Positions 8,211-17,273 of a stretch of DNA of 49,110 nucleotides are shown here, piece after piece. The translations under genes and the position numbers were made by a program. The stretch lies in contig JAFYPW010000013.1 in assembly GCA_017559985.1 (NCBI GenBank), positions 1-49,110 of the forward strand, written 5' to 3'. Positions within the stretch are counted from its first letter, which is position 1. Each line of letters starts with the position of its first letter. Source of the DNA: Oscillospiraceae bacterium (GTDB lineage Bacteria; Bacillota; Clostridia; Oscillospirales; JAAYXM01). The notes below the pieces were generated by a model, which made no database searches, had not been told where the DNA came from, and saw only the letters and a program-made list of their open reading frames with translations.

Positions 8211-8906
8211 TTGCCTGCAAAAAAGAAAATACTTGTCGTTGAAGATGAGACCAGCATAAGAAGCTTTATAGTTATAAATTTAAGCCGCGCAGGGTATGAA
8301 GTATGCGAGGCAGACTCGGGAGAGGCAGCGCTCCGTAAGCTTGACGAAGAGCGCGGAATAGGAGTTATGCTCCTTGACATAATGCTTCCCGGTATTGACG
8401 GCTTTGAGGTTTGCCGCCGCGTTCGTGCGGGCGGTTCAAAAATCGGAATAATTATGCTGACGGCGAGGACACAGGAGGTTGACCGCGTAACGGGACTTAT
8501 GACCGGTGCGGATGACTATGTAACAAAGCCGTTTTCTCCGACAGAGCTTATCGCAAGAATAGACGCGCTCTACCGAAGACTCGACGGTGTGATTTCAGAG
8601 GATACGTCAAAAATGGTAAGCGGGCCGTTTGAGCTTAATACAAGAAACCGTACACTCGACAAAAACGGTGTCAGGATACGGCTGACCCAGGTAGAGTACA
8701 CAATAATGCGATATTTTCTCGAAAATCCCGACCGCGCAATCTCGCGTGAGGATATGCTCTCTGCCGTATGGGGGAATGACTATATCGGAGAGCTTAAAAT
8801 AGTTGACGTAAATATGCGTCGGCTACGCTTAAAGATAGAAGATGACCCTGCAAACCCCTCGTACATCCAGACAGTGTGGGGGTTCGGGTATAAATGGAAC
8901 TCATAG
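8211..8906 (+). CDS. OmpR/PhoB-family response regulator
   Basis: This is a two-component response regulator of about 231 residues. The receiver domain holds the phospho-acceptor Asp56 (in LLDIMLPG), the acidic VEDE pair, the TAR switch region and the KP pair in DDYVTKPF. The C-terminal winged-helix DNA-binding domain runs from about 130 to the end (RLTQVEYTIMRYF, then YIQTVWGFGYKW). I prefer the TTG at 8211 because AGGGGGTG sits at proper distance. A GTG at 8202 is the alternative and would add three residues. The gene lies 12 bp after the lipoprotein and 19 bp before its kinase. Confidence 0.9.
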   Translation: MPAKKKILVVEDETSIRSFIVINLSRAGYEVCEADSGEAALRKLDEERGIGVMLLDIMLPGIDGFEVCRRVRAGGSKIGIIMLTARTQEVDRVTGLMTGADDYVTKPFSPTELIARIDALYRRLDGVISEDTSKMVSGPFELNTRNRTLDKNGVRIRLTQVEYTIMRYFLENPDRAISREDMLSAVWGNDYIGELKIVDVNMRRLRLKIEDDPANPSYIQTVWGFGYKWNS

Positions 8907-8925
8907 AAAAAGAGGTTTTTTTGAT

Positions 8926-10353
8926 ATGCGTCGTGTAGCAGGTCTCCGCCGCCGCTGGATGATAAACAACTTAACATATATTGCGCTTGTTATAGCGGTC
9001 TGCGTTGTGGTTTTCTGCGTGAGTGCCATGAACTACTACTACGTAAATCTTCGCACAAGCCTTATAAATAATGCAAATATGAGTGCGGAATATTTCAGCC
9101 GCGACTTAACGTCAAGTGTTGACTCTTTCTACACAAACGCGAAGCGGCAACTTGCAACATCCGCAACGATTGAAAATATTGAAAGTCAGATTCTTTTTGC
9201 AAACGGAAGAATCGTTCTTTCCTCTCTCGGTCTGCCTGCGGGGACGATGTCGCAGAGCCCGGATGTTGCCGATGCAGTAAGAACGAACACCACCTGCACA
9301 TTTGTCGGGCGCGATGCAATGACGGGAGAAAGGGTTATGAGCGTGTCAAGCCCGCTTGTGTCGGGTGACCATGACGTTGTCGGCGTTGTGCGCTATGTGA
9401 CAAGCCTTCGGGTTGTTGACAGAAGAATACTGATACAGACTCTTCTTGCTCTGCTTGTGGGCGCGGCGATGATACTGATTGTGGTGATATCAAACCGCTT
9501 CTTTATCCGTTCAATCGTGTCTCCGCTACGTGAGGTAACCGATATTTCAAAAAAAATAACAGCGGGAAGCTACGGCGCGCGTATTGATAAGAAGTATGAC
9601 GATGAAATAGGCGAGCTGGTTGATTCGATAAATGAAATGTCTGCGGAAATTGCACGTGCTGACAAGATGAAAAATGAGTTCATCTCATCCGTTTCCCACG
9701 AACTGCGCACTCCGCTCACGGCGATTATAGGCTGGGGCGAAACACTTACGACGGTCGGAATAGAAGATAAAGAAGAAACAAAGCGCGGCGTGGAAATCAT
9801 CTTAAAAGAAACGCGCAGGCTCTCAAAAATGGTCGAAGAGCTTTTGGATTTTGCGCGTATGGAGAGCGGGAGATTTACACTTTATATCGATACGGTTGAT
9901 ATAAAGGCTGAATTTGAAGAGACGCTGTTTATGTACGGAGACACCTTCAGAAAATCCGGTGTCGAGATGCGCTATGAGCAAGACGAAGACGACGATATCT
10001 TCATAAACGGAGACCGCGAGAGATTGAAGCAGGTTTTTTTCAACATAATTGACAACGCGATAAAGCACGGCGGAGAAAACGGAAGAATAGATATGGACCT
10101 TCGCCGGGACGGGAAGTTTGTCAGACTCGAAGTCCGGGATTACGGCGAGGGCATATCTGAGGAGGACCTTCCGTATGTCAAGGTGAAGTTTTATAAAGGA
10201 AAGTCCAAAGCGCAGGGCAACGGCATAGGCCTTGCCGTGAGCGATGAGATAGTCAATCTTCACGGAGGAACACTTGATATCAGGAGTAAACAGGGAGAGG
10301 GAACAACGGTTGTTATAACACTTCCCGTAAAGGAGATTGACGAAGATATATAA
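8926..10353 (+). CDS. Membrane sensor histidine kinase, PhoR/ResE-like
   Basis: This is the sensor kinase partner of the response regulator just upstream, 475 residues long. It has a transmembrane helix at about 17-37, an extracellular sensing part of roughly 130 residues, a second helix at about 170-195 and a HAMP linker. Then come the HisKA domain with the phospho-accepting His258 in SVSHELRTPL and the ATPase domain (NIIDNAIKH, DYGEGI, GNGIGLAVS). The ATG at 8926 follows AGAGG and places the first helix near the start. A longer in-frame reading from 8842 overlaps the regulator gene and is less likely. The signal is not predictable. Confidence 0.9.
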   Translation: MRRVAGLRRRWMINNLTYIALVIAVCVVVFCVSAMNYYYVNLRTSLINNANMSAEYFSRDLTSSVDSFYTNAKRQLATSATIENIESQILFANGRIVLSSLGLPAGTMSQSPDVADAVRTNTTCTFVGRDAMTGERVMSVSSPLVSGDHDVVGVVRYVTSLRVVDRRILIQTLLALLVGAAMILIVVISNRFFIRSIVSPLREVTDISKKITAGSYGARIDKKYDDEIGELVDSINEMSAEIARADKMKNEFISSVSHELRTPLTAIIGWGETLTTVGIEDKEETKRGVEIILKETRRLSKMVEELLDFARMESGRFTLYIDTVDIKAEFEETLFMYGDTFRKSGVEMRYEQDEDDDIFINGDRERLKQVFFNIIDNAIKHGGENGRIDMDLRRDGKFVRLEVRDYGEGISEEDLPYVKVKFYKGKSKAQGNGIGLAVSDEIVNLHGGTLDIRSKQGEGTTVVITLPVKEIDEDI

Positions 10354-10372
10354 GCTTTGAAAGGTAAAGACT

Positions 10373-11320
10373 ATGAAAGAATGCAAGAAGGAATGTAAAA
10401 AAACCTCGATAGGCGGGCAGGCGCTTATTGAAGGGATTATGATGCTCGGCCCGAAGAAGAGCGCAATTGCGGTTCGTCGCGCGGACGGTGAGATAGAGCT
10501 TAAAGTTGAGGATGTCACGCGCCCTGCTGATAAATGCAGAATTTTCGGGTGGCCGTTTGTCCGCGGAGTTGCCGGGATTGTTGATTCGCTCCGCCGCGGA
10601 TTCCGCGCTCTTGACTATGCCTCCTCAATTGCGATTTCGGATATTGATGAGGAGAAAACACGTTTTGAGAAGTGGCTTGAAGAAAAGTTCGGAAGCCGCG
10701 CTGTTGAAAACGCGATAACAGCTATCGCAGGTGTGCTCGGTGTTCTTATTTCCGTGTCAATGTTCATCTTCCTTCCGACGCTCCTTGCGGGGCTTCTTGA
10801 CGGAGTTATAGGTTCGGGGATTCTGAGAAATATTCTCGAAGGAGTTTTACGTATCACAATATTTTTTCTGTTTATGTTCTCAATTTCGCATATGAAGGAT
10901 ATGAAGCGTGTGTTTTCATACCACGGAGCGGAGCATAAAACGATTTTCTGCTATGAAGCGGGAGAAGAACTGACTGTTGAAAATGTAAAGCGGTTTTCAA
11001 AGGAGCATCCGCGTTGCGGAACGAGCTTTATGTTCTCCGTTATGATTGTGAGCATACTCGTTTTCTCTGTCGTGAGCTGGTCAAATCCGTTTATAAGAAT
11101 GGCTTTCCGTCTGCTTCTGCTACCCGTCGTTGTCGGGATAAGCTATGAGATAAACCGTTATGTCGGAAGAAGTGAGAATCTCCTTGCGAGAATTATAAGA
11201 GCGCCCGGTCTCTGGTTTCAGGGTTTTACAACATTTGAGCCGGACGACGGTATGATAGAGATAGCAATTACAGCGCTTTCGGAGGTTATCCCCGAGGACG
11301 CGGAATCGGATAAATGGTAA
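10373..11320 (+). CDS. yqhQ: DUF1385 membrane protein, YqhQ-like
   Basis: This protein of 315 residues belongs to the DUF1385/YqhQ family, conserved in Firmicutes with no proven biochemical role. The family opening IGGQALIEGIMMLGPKK is clear, as is the central HGAEHKTIFCYEAGEELTVE stretch with its HxxxH-type histidines, which could bind metal. At least three or four hydrophobic segments are present between about 115 and 270. It is followed directly by prmC, an arrangement I recall as common in Clostridia. The ATG at 10373 follows GAAAGG. Confidence 0.85.
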   Translation: MKECKKECKKTSIGGQALIEGIMMLGPKKSAIAVRRADGEIELKVEDVTRPADKCRIFGWPFVRGVAGIVDSLRRGFRALDYASSIAISDIDEEKTRFEKWLEEKFGSRAVENAITAIAGVLGVLISVSMFIFLPTLLAGLLDGVIGSGILRNILEGVLRITIFFLFMFSISHMKDMKRVFSYHGAEHKTIFCYEAGEELTVENVKRFSKEHPRCGTSFMFSVMIVSILVFSVVSWSNPFIRMAFRLLLLPVVVGISYEINRYVGRSENLLARIIRAPGLWFQGFTTFEPDDGMIEIAITALSEVIPEDAESDKW

Positions 11321-11344
11321 AATTTTCGGAAGCGGTGTGATATA

Positions 11345-12193
11345 TTGTTTACCACATACAATGATGTATATCTTGATATAAGGCGGCATCTTCGCGCAGA
11401 GAAAATATCGATGGCAGAGCTTGAGGCGTTTGAGATAATCCGGCGCGTGTCGGGCAAAAGCCGCGAGCAGTTTGTGCGCGATAAATATCTCCACGCACCT
11501 GCAAATGTTGCAGACGATGCGCTCCGTCTTACGATGCGGAGGGTTTCGGGAGAACCGCTTGCGTATATTCTCGGTGAGTGGGAGTTTTACGGAATAACAC
11601 TTAAAGTTACGCCGGATGTGCTTATCCCGCGTCCGGACACGGAGGCGCTTGTTGATTGCGCCCTGCGCAGATGCGACGGCGGTTTCAGGTTTTTAGACCT
11701 CGGCTGCGGAAGCGGCTGTGTCGGAGTTGCACTCGGAATTATGCGAAGCACCTGCCGCGGAGTCCTTGCCGATATCTCCGACGGTGCGCTCGGTGTCGCG
11801 AAGGAAAATGTATATAATGCGCGCCTCTCATCAAGGCTTTCGTGTATAAAGGCAGATATGACGAAAGCTCCGCCACCGAATCTCGGAAAGTTTGACATAA
11901 TTGTGTCAAACCCGCCATATATAACGGCTGATGAAATGCTTGCGCTTGATAAGTCTGTCCGTGAGTTTGAACCTGTCGGCGCGCTCTTTGGCGGAGAGGA
12001 TGGTTTTGACTTCTACCGCGCGATTTGCGAAAACTGGATTCCGGCGTTAAACGACGGCGGTGTCCTTGCGTTTGAATGTGGGGTCTGCCAGAGCAGCGAG
12101 CTTGAAAAGATACTTTCGGGCTTTGGAATGAAGAACATACAGACCACGCGTGATACGTCGGGGAAAAACAGGGTTGTCTCCTGTGTTAAATAA
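11345..12193 (+). CDS. prmC: Peptide chain release factor N5-glutamine methyltransferase
   Basis: PrmC (HemK) methylates the glutamine of the GGQ motif in release factors RF1 and RF2 using SAM, which speeds termination. The protein has 282 residues, the usual length. The N-terminal helical domain is followed by the SAM-binding motif LDLGCGSGCVGVALG and the signature NPPY in IIVSNPPYIT, which holds the target glutamine. The start appears to be a TTG at 11345; no in-frame ATG lies nearer than MAELEAF at residue 23. The release factor gene prfA, often adjacent, is not in the window. Confidence 0.93.
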   Translation: MFTTYNDVYLDIRRHLRAEKISMAELEAFEIIRRVSGKSREQFVRDKYLHAPANVADDALRLTMRRVSGEPLAYILGEWEFYGITLKVTPDVLIPRPDTEALVDCALRRCDGGFRFLDLGCGSGCVGVALGIMRSTCRGVLADISDGALGVAKENVYNARLSSRLSCIKADMTKAPPPNLGKFDIIVSNPPYITADEMLALDKSVREFEPVGALFGGEDGFDFYRAICENWIPALNDGGVLAFECGVCQSSELEKILSGFGMKNIQTTRDTSGKNRVVSCVK

Positions 12194-12232
12194 ATAATAA
12201 AGTAAACAAATACGATAGGAGTGTTTAAGGAT

Positions 12233-13297
12233 ATGGAAAAAGAAAAAGCATTGGAAACCGCATTGTCGCAGATACAGAAACAGTTCGGCAAGGGAACGGT
12301 TATGCGCCTTGGCGATAAGGCTGATATGAACGTCAGCTGCATTTCTACAGGCTCGCTCACGCTTGACCTTGCGCTTGGCGTCGGCGGTCTTCCCAGAGGC
12401 AGAATTATCGAGATGTACGGTCCGGAGTCATCAGGTAAAACAACCGTTGCGCTCCATGCTGTCGCAGAAGCGCAGAAGCTCGGCGGCGAGGCGGCGTTTG
12501 TTGACGTTGAGCACGCGCTTGACCCGGTTTATGCCAAGGCTCTCGGTGTTGATATTGACAGTCTCATAGTCTCCCAGCCGGACGCGGGCGAAGACGCTCT
12601 TGAAATTGCAGAGGCTCTTGTCCGCTCAAATGCAATTGACATTATCGTCATCGACTCTGTCGCGGCGCTCGTTCCGCGCGCAGAAATCGAGGGCGAGATG
12701 GGTGATGCGCTCGTCGGTGCTCATGCAAGGCTTATGTCAAAGGCAATGAGAAAACTTGCAGGAGCCATTTCAAAGGCAAACTGCGTAGCAATTTTCATAA
12801 ATCAGCTCCGCGAGAAGGTCGGCGTTATGTACGGTAACCCCGAGGTAACGACGGGCGGTCACGCGCTTAAATACTATTCAAGCGTAAGAATTGACATCCG
12901 CCGCGCGGAAACACTCAAAAACGGCACGGAATTCATCGGCAACCGCACACGCGCAAAGGTTGTGAAGAACAAGGTTTCCCCGCCGTTCCGCTCCGGTGAG
13001 TTTGACATCATCTACGGTCAGGGCATCTCCAAAATCGGAGAGATTATTGACCTTGCGGTAAAGTTCGACATCATCCAGAAGAGCGGCTCGTGGTTCAATA
13101 TGGGCGAGACGAGACTCGGACAGGGTCGTGACAGCGTAAAGCAGTATCTCACGGACAACCCCGATGTTGCGGCTTCCGTTGAAGCTCAGGTACGCGAAAA
13201 ATACAGCGAGATTATGAAAGCACCCGCAAAGCCTGCGGCAGCTCCCGTTGCAGCAGGTAAGGGAATAAAAATTGATGCTGACGACTTTGAAGGTTAA
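12233..13297 (+). CDS. recA: DNA recombination/repair protein RecA
   Basis: RecA forms filaments on single-stranded DNA, drives strand exchange and triggers LexA self-cleavage. The protein has 354 residues. Walker A is GPESSGKT at 63-70, and the DNA-binding loop regions are intact ([20 protein letters not shown], then [15 protein letters not shown]). I chose the ATG at 12233, about 11 bp after AGGAG; a GTG at 12221 would overlap that ribosome site. No clear Gram-positive LexA box is visible in the 39-bp upstream gap. The stop overlaps the recX start by one base. Confidence 0.97.
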   Translation: MEKEKALETALSQIQKQFGKGTVMRLGDKADMNVSCISTGSLTLDLALGVGGLPRGRIIEMYGPESSGKTTVALHAVAEAQKLGGEAAFVDVEHALDPVYAKALGVDIDSLIVSQPDAGEDALEIAEALVRSNAIDIIVIDSVAALVPRAEIEGEMGDALVGAHARLMSKAMRKLAGAISKANCVAIFINQLREKVGVMYGNPEVTTGGHALKYYSSVRIDIRRAETLKNGTEFIGNRTRAKVVKNKVSPPFRSGEFDIIYGQGISKIGEIIDLAVKFDIIQKSGSWFNMGETRLGQGRDSVKQYLTDNPDVAASVEAQVREKYSEIMKAPAKPAAAPVAAGKGIKIDADDFEG

Positions 13298-13914
13298 TGA
13301 AGATTGAAAGTATAAAAGTCGGCCGCCGCGATAAGGAAAAGCTTGTTATAAAAACGTGTGACGGCACATATATTTCCGCTCGGGTTGATGATGCGTATAT
13401 GCTGCGCGTCGGCGACGATATCTCTGACGCGCAGGCAGAAAAACTTTCGCAGGCATATTCAAAAACCCTTGCAAAGAAGAGTGCGGCACGAACACTTGCA
13501 AAGCGCAGCCTTTCAAAGGGCGAGCTTTCAAAAAGGCTTCGTGAGCGCGGCTTTTCGGAAGAAGAGAGCGCGGAGGCGGCAGAATGGTTTTCCGAGCGCG
13601 GCTTTATCGATGATGAACAGTATGCAAACTCCTGTGTCGAATATTATAAAGCGCGCGGATACGGAATGGTGCGTATACGCGAGGAGCTCCGCCGCCGTGA
13701 GATACCCAAAGAAATAGCTGAGGATGTGCTTTCCCGCATCTCCTCGTTTTCAGAAGAGCTTTCATCCCTCATAGAGAGGAAAACTCGCGGAGAAGTTCTT
13801 GACAGGGATAAAAAGAAGAAGCTCATAGCTTTCCTTTTGCGCCGCGGATTTAAATATGACGAGATACGCGCCGCAATGGCAGATATCGAACTTGACACGG
13901 AGGAAATGTTCTGA
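13297..13914 (+). CDS. recX: Regulatory protein RecX
   Basis: RecX modulates RecA filament growth. The protein has 205 residues with the helical repeat layout of the family: SKGELSKRLRERGFSEEE, then WFSERGFIDDEQYANSCVEY, then a GYGMVRIREELRRREIP repeat. The ATG at 13297 shares its first base with the recA stop (TAATG), and its own stop shares a base with the rimO start (TGATG), so the three genes are translationally coupled. Confidence 0.92.
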   Translation: MKIESIKVGRRDKEKLVIKTCDGTYISARVDDAYMLRVGDDISDAQAEKLSQAYSKTLAKKSAARTLAKRSLSKGELSKRLRERGFSEEESAEAAEWFSERGFIDDEQYANSCVEYYKARGYGMVRIREELRRREIPKEIAEDVLSRISSFSEELSSLIERKTRGEVLDRDKKKKLIAFLLRRGFKYDEIRAAMADIELDTEEMF

Positions 13915-15236
13915 TGGCAAAGATAGGCGTTGTTTCGCTTGGATGTTCAAAAAATCAGATAGACTGCGAGCATATGCTCAGCATTCTTGATGAAAAAGGG
14001 TATGAGCTCACAACAGAGCTTAACGATGTTGATGCAGTTGTTATAAATACATGCGGATTTATCGGCGATGCACGTGACGAGGCGTATGAATACATACGCG
14101 AGGCGGTGACCCTCAAAGAAGAGGGCGGCGTAAAAAAGATAGTTGTTACCGGATGTCTTTCTGAGCTTATGCGTGAAAGGCTTTATGAAGAATTTCCGGA
14201 GATAGACGCGCTCTGCGGTTGCGGAAGCTATCTTGAAATAGGCGAGATAATGGAGAAGGTGTTCTCCGGCGAAAAGGCAGAAAGCTTTCTCCCACCGTCG
14301 GAAGCCCCGCTTGAATGCGGAAGAGTTCTCACAACGGCGCACTATACCGCGTTCATAAAAATTGCGGAGGGTTGTTCAAATCGCTGTGCATACTGCGTTA
14401 TCCCGCGTCTTCGCGGAAAGCTCAGAAGCCGCGATGCGGACGAGATAGTAAAGGAAGCTGAGGCACTTTGTGAAACGGGTGTGCGCGAGCTTATAGTTGT
14501 CGCGCAGGATACGGGGAGCTACGGCCTTGATCTTGAAAGAAAAAGTATGCTTTCAGACCTGCTTCGCAGACTTTGCAGGATAGAAAAGCTCTCGTGGATA
14601 AGAGTTCACTATCTCTATCCCGACAAAATTGATGACGAGCTTATAGAAACTCTTGCAAGTGAGGATAAGATAGTAAAATATCTCGACATACCCATACAGC
14701 ACATAAACGACAGAATATTAAAGCTTATGAACAGGCGCGACACAAAGGAAAATATCCAGGCGCTCATAAAGAAGCTTCGCGAAAAAATCCCCGGCGTCGT
14801 AATAAGAACGAGTCTGATTGTAGGTTTTCCGGGAGAGACGGACGAAGAGTTTGAAGAGCTTTGCGATTTCTTGAAAGAATATAAGATAGAGCGTGCGGGC
14901 GTTTTCGTGTATTCGCGCGAGGAGGGTACTCCTGCATACGATATGGAAGACCAGGTTGATGAAGACGTAAAGCTTCGCCGTGCAGAGCTTGTCGGTGCGT
15001 TGCAGGGCAGAGTTATGGACGAATATAACGCTTCGATGATAGGAAAGAAGCTTACGGTGCTCGTTGAAGGCTTTGATAAATACAGCGAGTGCTATTTCGG
15101 AAGAAGCTTTGCAGACTCGCCCGAGATTGACGGAAAGGTTTTCTTCCGCGCAAAACCGGGGCTTCGACCGGGCATGTTTGTCGAGGTTGATATAGATGAT
15201 GAGCTTGACGGCGACCTTTTGGGTGAAGTTAAGTAG
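13914..15236 (+). CDS. rimO: Ribosomal protein uS12 methylthiotransferase
   Basis: RimO is a radical-SAM enzyme that adds a methylthio group to the conserved aspartate of ribosomal protein S12. The protein has 440 residues. The N-terminal UPF0004 domain carries the three cysteines of the auxiliary iron-sulfur cluster (GCSKNQID, NTCGF, TGCLSE). The radical-SAM core has the CxxxCxxC motif in GCSNRCAYCVIPRLRGK. A TRAM domain ends the protein. The opening IGVVSLGCSKNQID is typical of RimO rather than MiaB. Confidence 0.95.
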   Translation: MAKIGVVSLGCSKNQIDCEHMLSILDEKGYELTTELNDVDAVVINTCGFIGDARDEAYEYIREAVTLKEEGGVKKIVVTGCLSELMRERLYEEFPEIDALCGCGSYLEIGEIMEKVFSGEKAESFLPPSEAPLECGRVLTTAHYTAFIKIAEGCSNRCAYCVIPRLRGKLRSRDADEIVKEAEALCETGVRELIVVAQDTGSYGLDLERKSMLSDLLRRLCRIEKLSWIRVHYLYPDKIDDELIETLASEDKIVKYLDIPIQHINDRILKLMNRRDTKENIQALIKKLREKIPGVVIRTSLIVGFPGETDEEFEELCDFLKEYKIERAGVFVYSREEGTPAYDMEDQVDEDVKLRRAELVGALQGRVMDEYNASMIGKKLTVLVEGFDKYSECYFGRSFADSPEIDGKVFFRAKPGLRPGMFVEVDIDDELDGDLLGEVK

Positions 15237-15248
15237 GAGGTTTTTGTT

Positions 15249-15806
15249 ATGACAACTGCAAATATTATCTCAATAATAAGAATACTTATGATACCGGTGT
15301 TTATCCTGTTTGCCCTGCTTGGGTTTACGGGGAGCTCCTATATTGCGGCGTTGATTTTCATCCTCGCAAGTATTACAGACTGGGTTGACGGTTATATTGC
15401 GCGGAAATATAATCAGATTACAACTTTCGGAAAGTTTTTGGACCCGCTTGCGGATAAGCTTCTGGTTATTGCCGCGGCACTCGTGCTCATTGAGCGCGGA
15501 GACATGGGAAGTGTTCCCGCGTTTATCATTATTGCGCGCGAGCTTATCGTAACTTCACTTCGTATTGTTGCGATGGGCGAGGGCATTGTCATTGCGGCGC
15601 AGAAATCGGGAAAGGCAAAGACCTTTATCCAGATGCTCGGCATAATCTTCCTGTTCACTCCTTTCCGCGAAGTGGCGATTCTGTCTGTTACGCTCGGCGA
15701 CATAGTCGTCTGGCTTATGGCACTTATAACATTGTATTCAGGCATAGAGTACTTCAAGAGCTTCGGCGGGGTGCTCAGCTTCAAAACCAATACTGAGGGG
15801 AAATAA
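15249..15806 (+). CDS. pgsA: CDP-diacylglycerol--glycerol-3-phosphate 3-phosphatidyltransferase
   Basis: This membrane enzyme makes phosphatidylglycerol phosphate from CDP-diacylglycerol and glycerol 3-phosphate. It has 185 residues with four or more hydrophobic segments. The CDP-alcohol phosphotransferase motif is complete: DWVDGYIAR, then GKFLDPLADK, matching DxxDGxxAR...GxxxDxxxD. The start follows GGAGG at a TTTTTGTT spacer. The rimO-pgsA order is common in Firmicutes. It lies 2 bp before cysS. Confidence 0.94.
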   Translation: MTTANIISIIRILMIPVFILFALLGFTGSSYIAALIFILASITDWVDGYIARKYNQITTFGKFLDPLADKLLVIAAALVLIERGDMGSVPAFIIIARELIVTSLRIVAMGEGIVIAAQKSGKAKTFIQMLGIIFLFTPFREVAILSVTLGDIVVWLMALITLYSGIEYFKSFGGVLSFKTNTEGK

Positions 15807-15808
15807 CG

Positions 15809-17206
15809 ATGAAACTTTTTAATTCACTTACAAGGACAAAAGAGGAATTCAAGCCTCAGGACCCGCAGAATGTAAAGATGTATTCCTGCGGACCGACGGT
15901 TTATAACTATTTCCATATCGGCAACGCGCGTCCGTTTATTGTGTTTGACGTTCTGCGCAGATATATGGAATATCGTGGCTATAAAGTAAATTTCGTTCAG
16001 AACTTTACCGATATTGACGATAAGGTTATAAAGCGCGCAAACGAAGAGGGTGTAACCTATAAGGACATCGCCGAAAAATATATCGAGGAATATTTCGTTG
16101 ATGCAAAGGGGCTCGGAATTCATAAAGCAACCGTACACCCCAAGGCAACCGACAACATAGACGCGATTATCGACATTGTGAAAACGCTTGTAGACAAGGG
16201 CTATGCCTATGAGTCGGAGGGCGATGTTTATTTCCGTGCACTCAAATTTGAGGGATATGGCAAGCTCTCAAAGCAGCCGCTTGAAGACCTCGTTGCAGGT
16301 GCGCGCATAAGTGTCGGCGAAAAGAAGGAGGACGCTTGTGACTTTGCGCTCTGGAAAGCGGCAAAGCCCGGTGAACCTGCATGGGAATCTCCCTGGGGAA
16401 TGGGCAGACCCGGCTGGCACATTGAGTGCAGTGCTATGGCAAACCGATTCCTCGGAAAGACAATTGATATCCACAGCGGCGGTGTTGACCTTACCTTCCC
16501 GCACCACGAAAACGAAATTGCACAGAGTGAGGCGGCAAACGGATGTCCGTTTGCAAACTACTGGCTCCATAACGCGTTTCTCAACATCGACAATAAGAAA
16601 ATGTCAAAATCGCTTGGCAACTTCTTTACGGTCCGTGATGCAGCAGGAGTTTACGGTTATGAGGCGATCCGCTTCTTTATGCTCTCTGCGCACTACCGCA
16701 GCCCGATAAATTATTCCGAAGAATCTCTTATGCAGGCAAAGGCGGCTCTTGAAAGACTGCACAATGCCGATAATAATATGCAGTTTTTATCTGAAAACGG
16801 AAGTGATGAGCCTCTTTCCGATGCACAGAAGGAGATTCTTTCCGGCTTTGATAAATACAGGGATAAGTTTATCTCGGCGATGGATGACGACATCAACACG
16901 GCAGACGCGATTGCTGCAATATTTGAGCTTGTGCGCGATGTAAATACGGCACTTTCCGAAAACGGAACAGCCGCATTTGCAAAGGAGTGCATGGCTCGCG
17001 TGCACGAGCTCTGCGATGTTCTCGGTCTTATTGAGAAGAAGGAAGAAGCTTCTCTCGATCAGGAGATTGAAGAGATGATAGAAAAGCGCCAGGCGGCAAG
17101 ACGTGAGAAAAACTTTGCTGAGGCTGACAGAATCCGTGATGAGCTCGGCAAAATGGGTATAATACTCGAGGACACACCGCAGGGCGTAAAATGGCATAGA
17201 GCATAA
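15809..17206 (+). CDS. cysS: Cysteine--tRNA ligase
   Basis: This class I aminoacyl-tRNA synthetase charges tRNA-Cys. The protein has 465 residues, the normal size. It shows the CGPTVYNYFHIGNARP segment with the zinc-binding cysteine and HIGH-type motif, the GWHIECSAMA and HSGGVDLTFPHHENE active-site segments, and the KMSKS loop (KKMSKSLGN). The C-terminal DALR and anticodon-binding regions are present. No T-box is seen upstream; the gene is inside the recA-to-tsaD run. Confidence 0.97.
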   Translation: MKLFNSLTRTKEEFKPQDPQNVKMYSCGPTVYNYFHIGNARPFIVFDVLRRYMEYRGYKVNFVQNFTDIDDKVIKRANEEGVTYKDIAEKYIEEYFVDAKGLGIHKATVHPKATDNIDAIIDIVKTLVDKGYAYESEGDVYFRALKFEGYGKLSKQPLEDLVAGARISVGEKKEDACDFALWKAAKPGEPAWESPWGMGRPGWHIECSAMANRFLGKTIDIHSGGVDLTFPHHENEIAQSEAANGCPFANYWLHNAFLNIDNKKMSKSLGNFFTVRDAAGVYGYEAIRFFMLSAHYRSPINYSEESLMQAKAALERLHNADNNMQFLSENGSDEPLSDAQKEILSGFDKYRDKFISAMDDDINTADAIAAIFELVRDVNTALSENGTAAFAKECMARVHELCDVLGLIEKKEEASLDQEIEEMIEKRQAARREKNFAEADRIRDELGKMGIILEDTPQGVKWHRA

Positions 17207-17217
17207 GTGTGAAAATC

Positions 17218-17244
17218 CGGCGGAGAGTAGTCGTCTCTCCGCCG
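17218..17244 (+). other. GC-rich hairpin between cysS and polA
   Basis: The inverted repeat CGGCGGAGAG / CTCTCCGCCG has a seven-base loop. It is followed by CACTTTGATATAAATG rather than a T run, so termination is doubtful. It could act as an RNA-processing or stability element between cysS and polA. Confidence 0.5.
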
Positions 17245-17273
17245 CACTTTGATATAAATGGGGCGGAAAAGCT

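Noticed and set aside
9823..10518. 231-residue open frame on the minus strand
   Set aside because: It is antisense to the sensor kinase catalytic domain and the start of the DUF1385 gene.
12194..12232. LexA (SOS) box upstream of recA
   Set aside because: No GAAC-N4-GTTC-type palindrome is visible in the gap.
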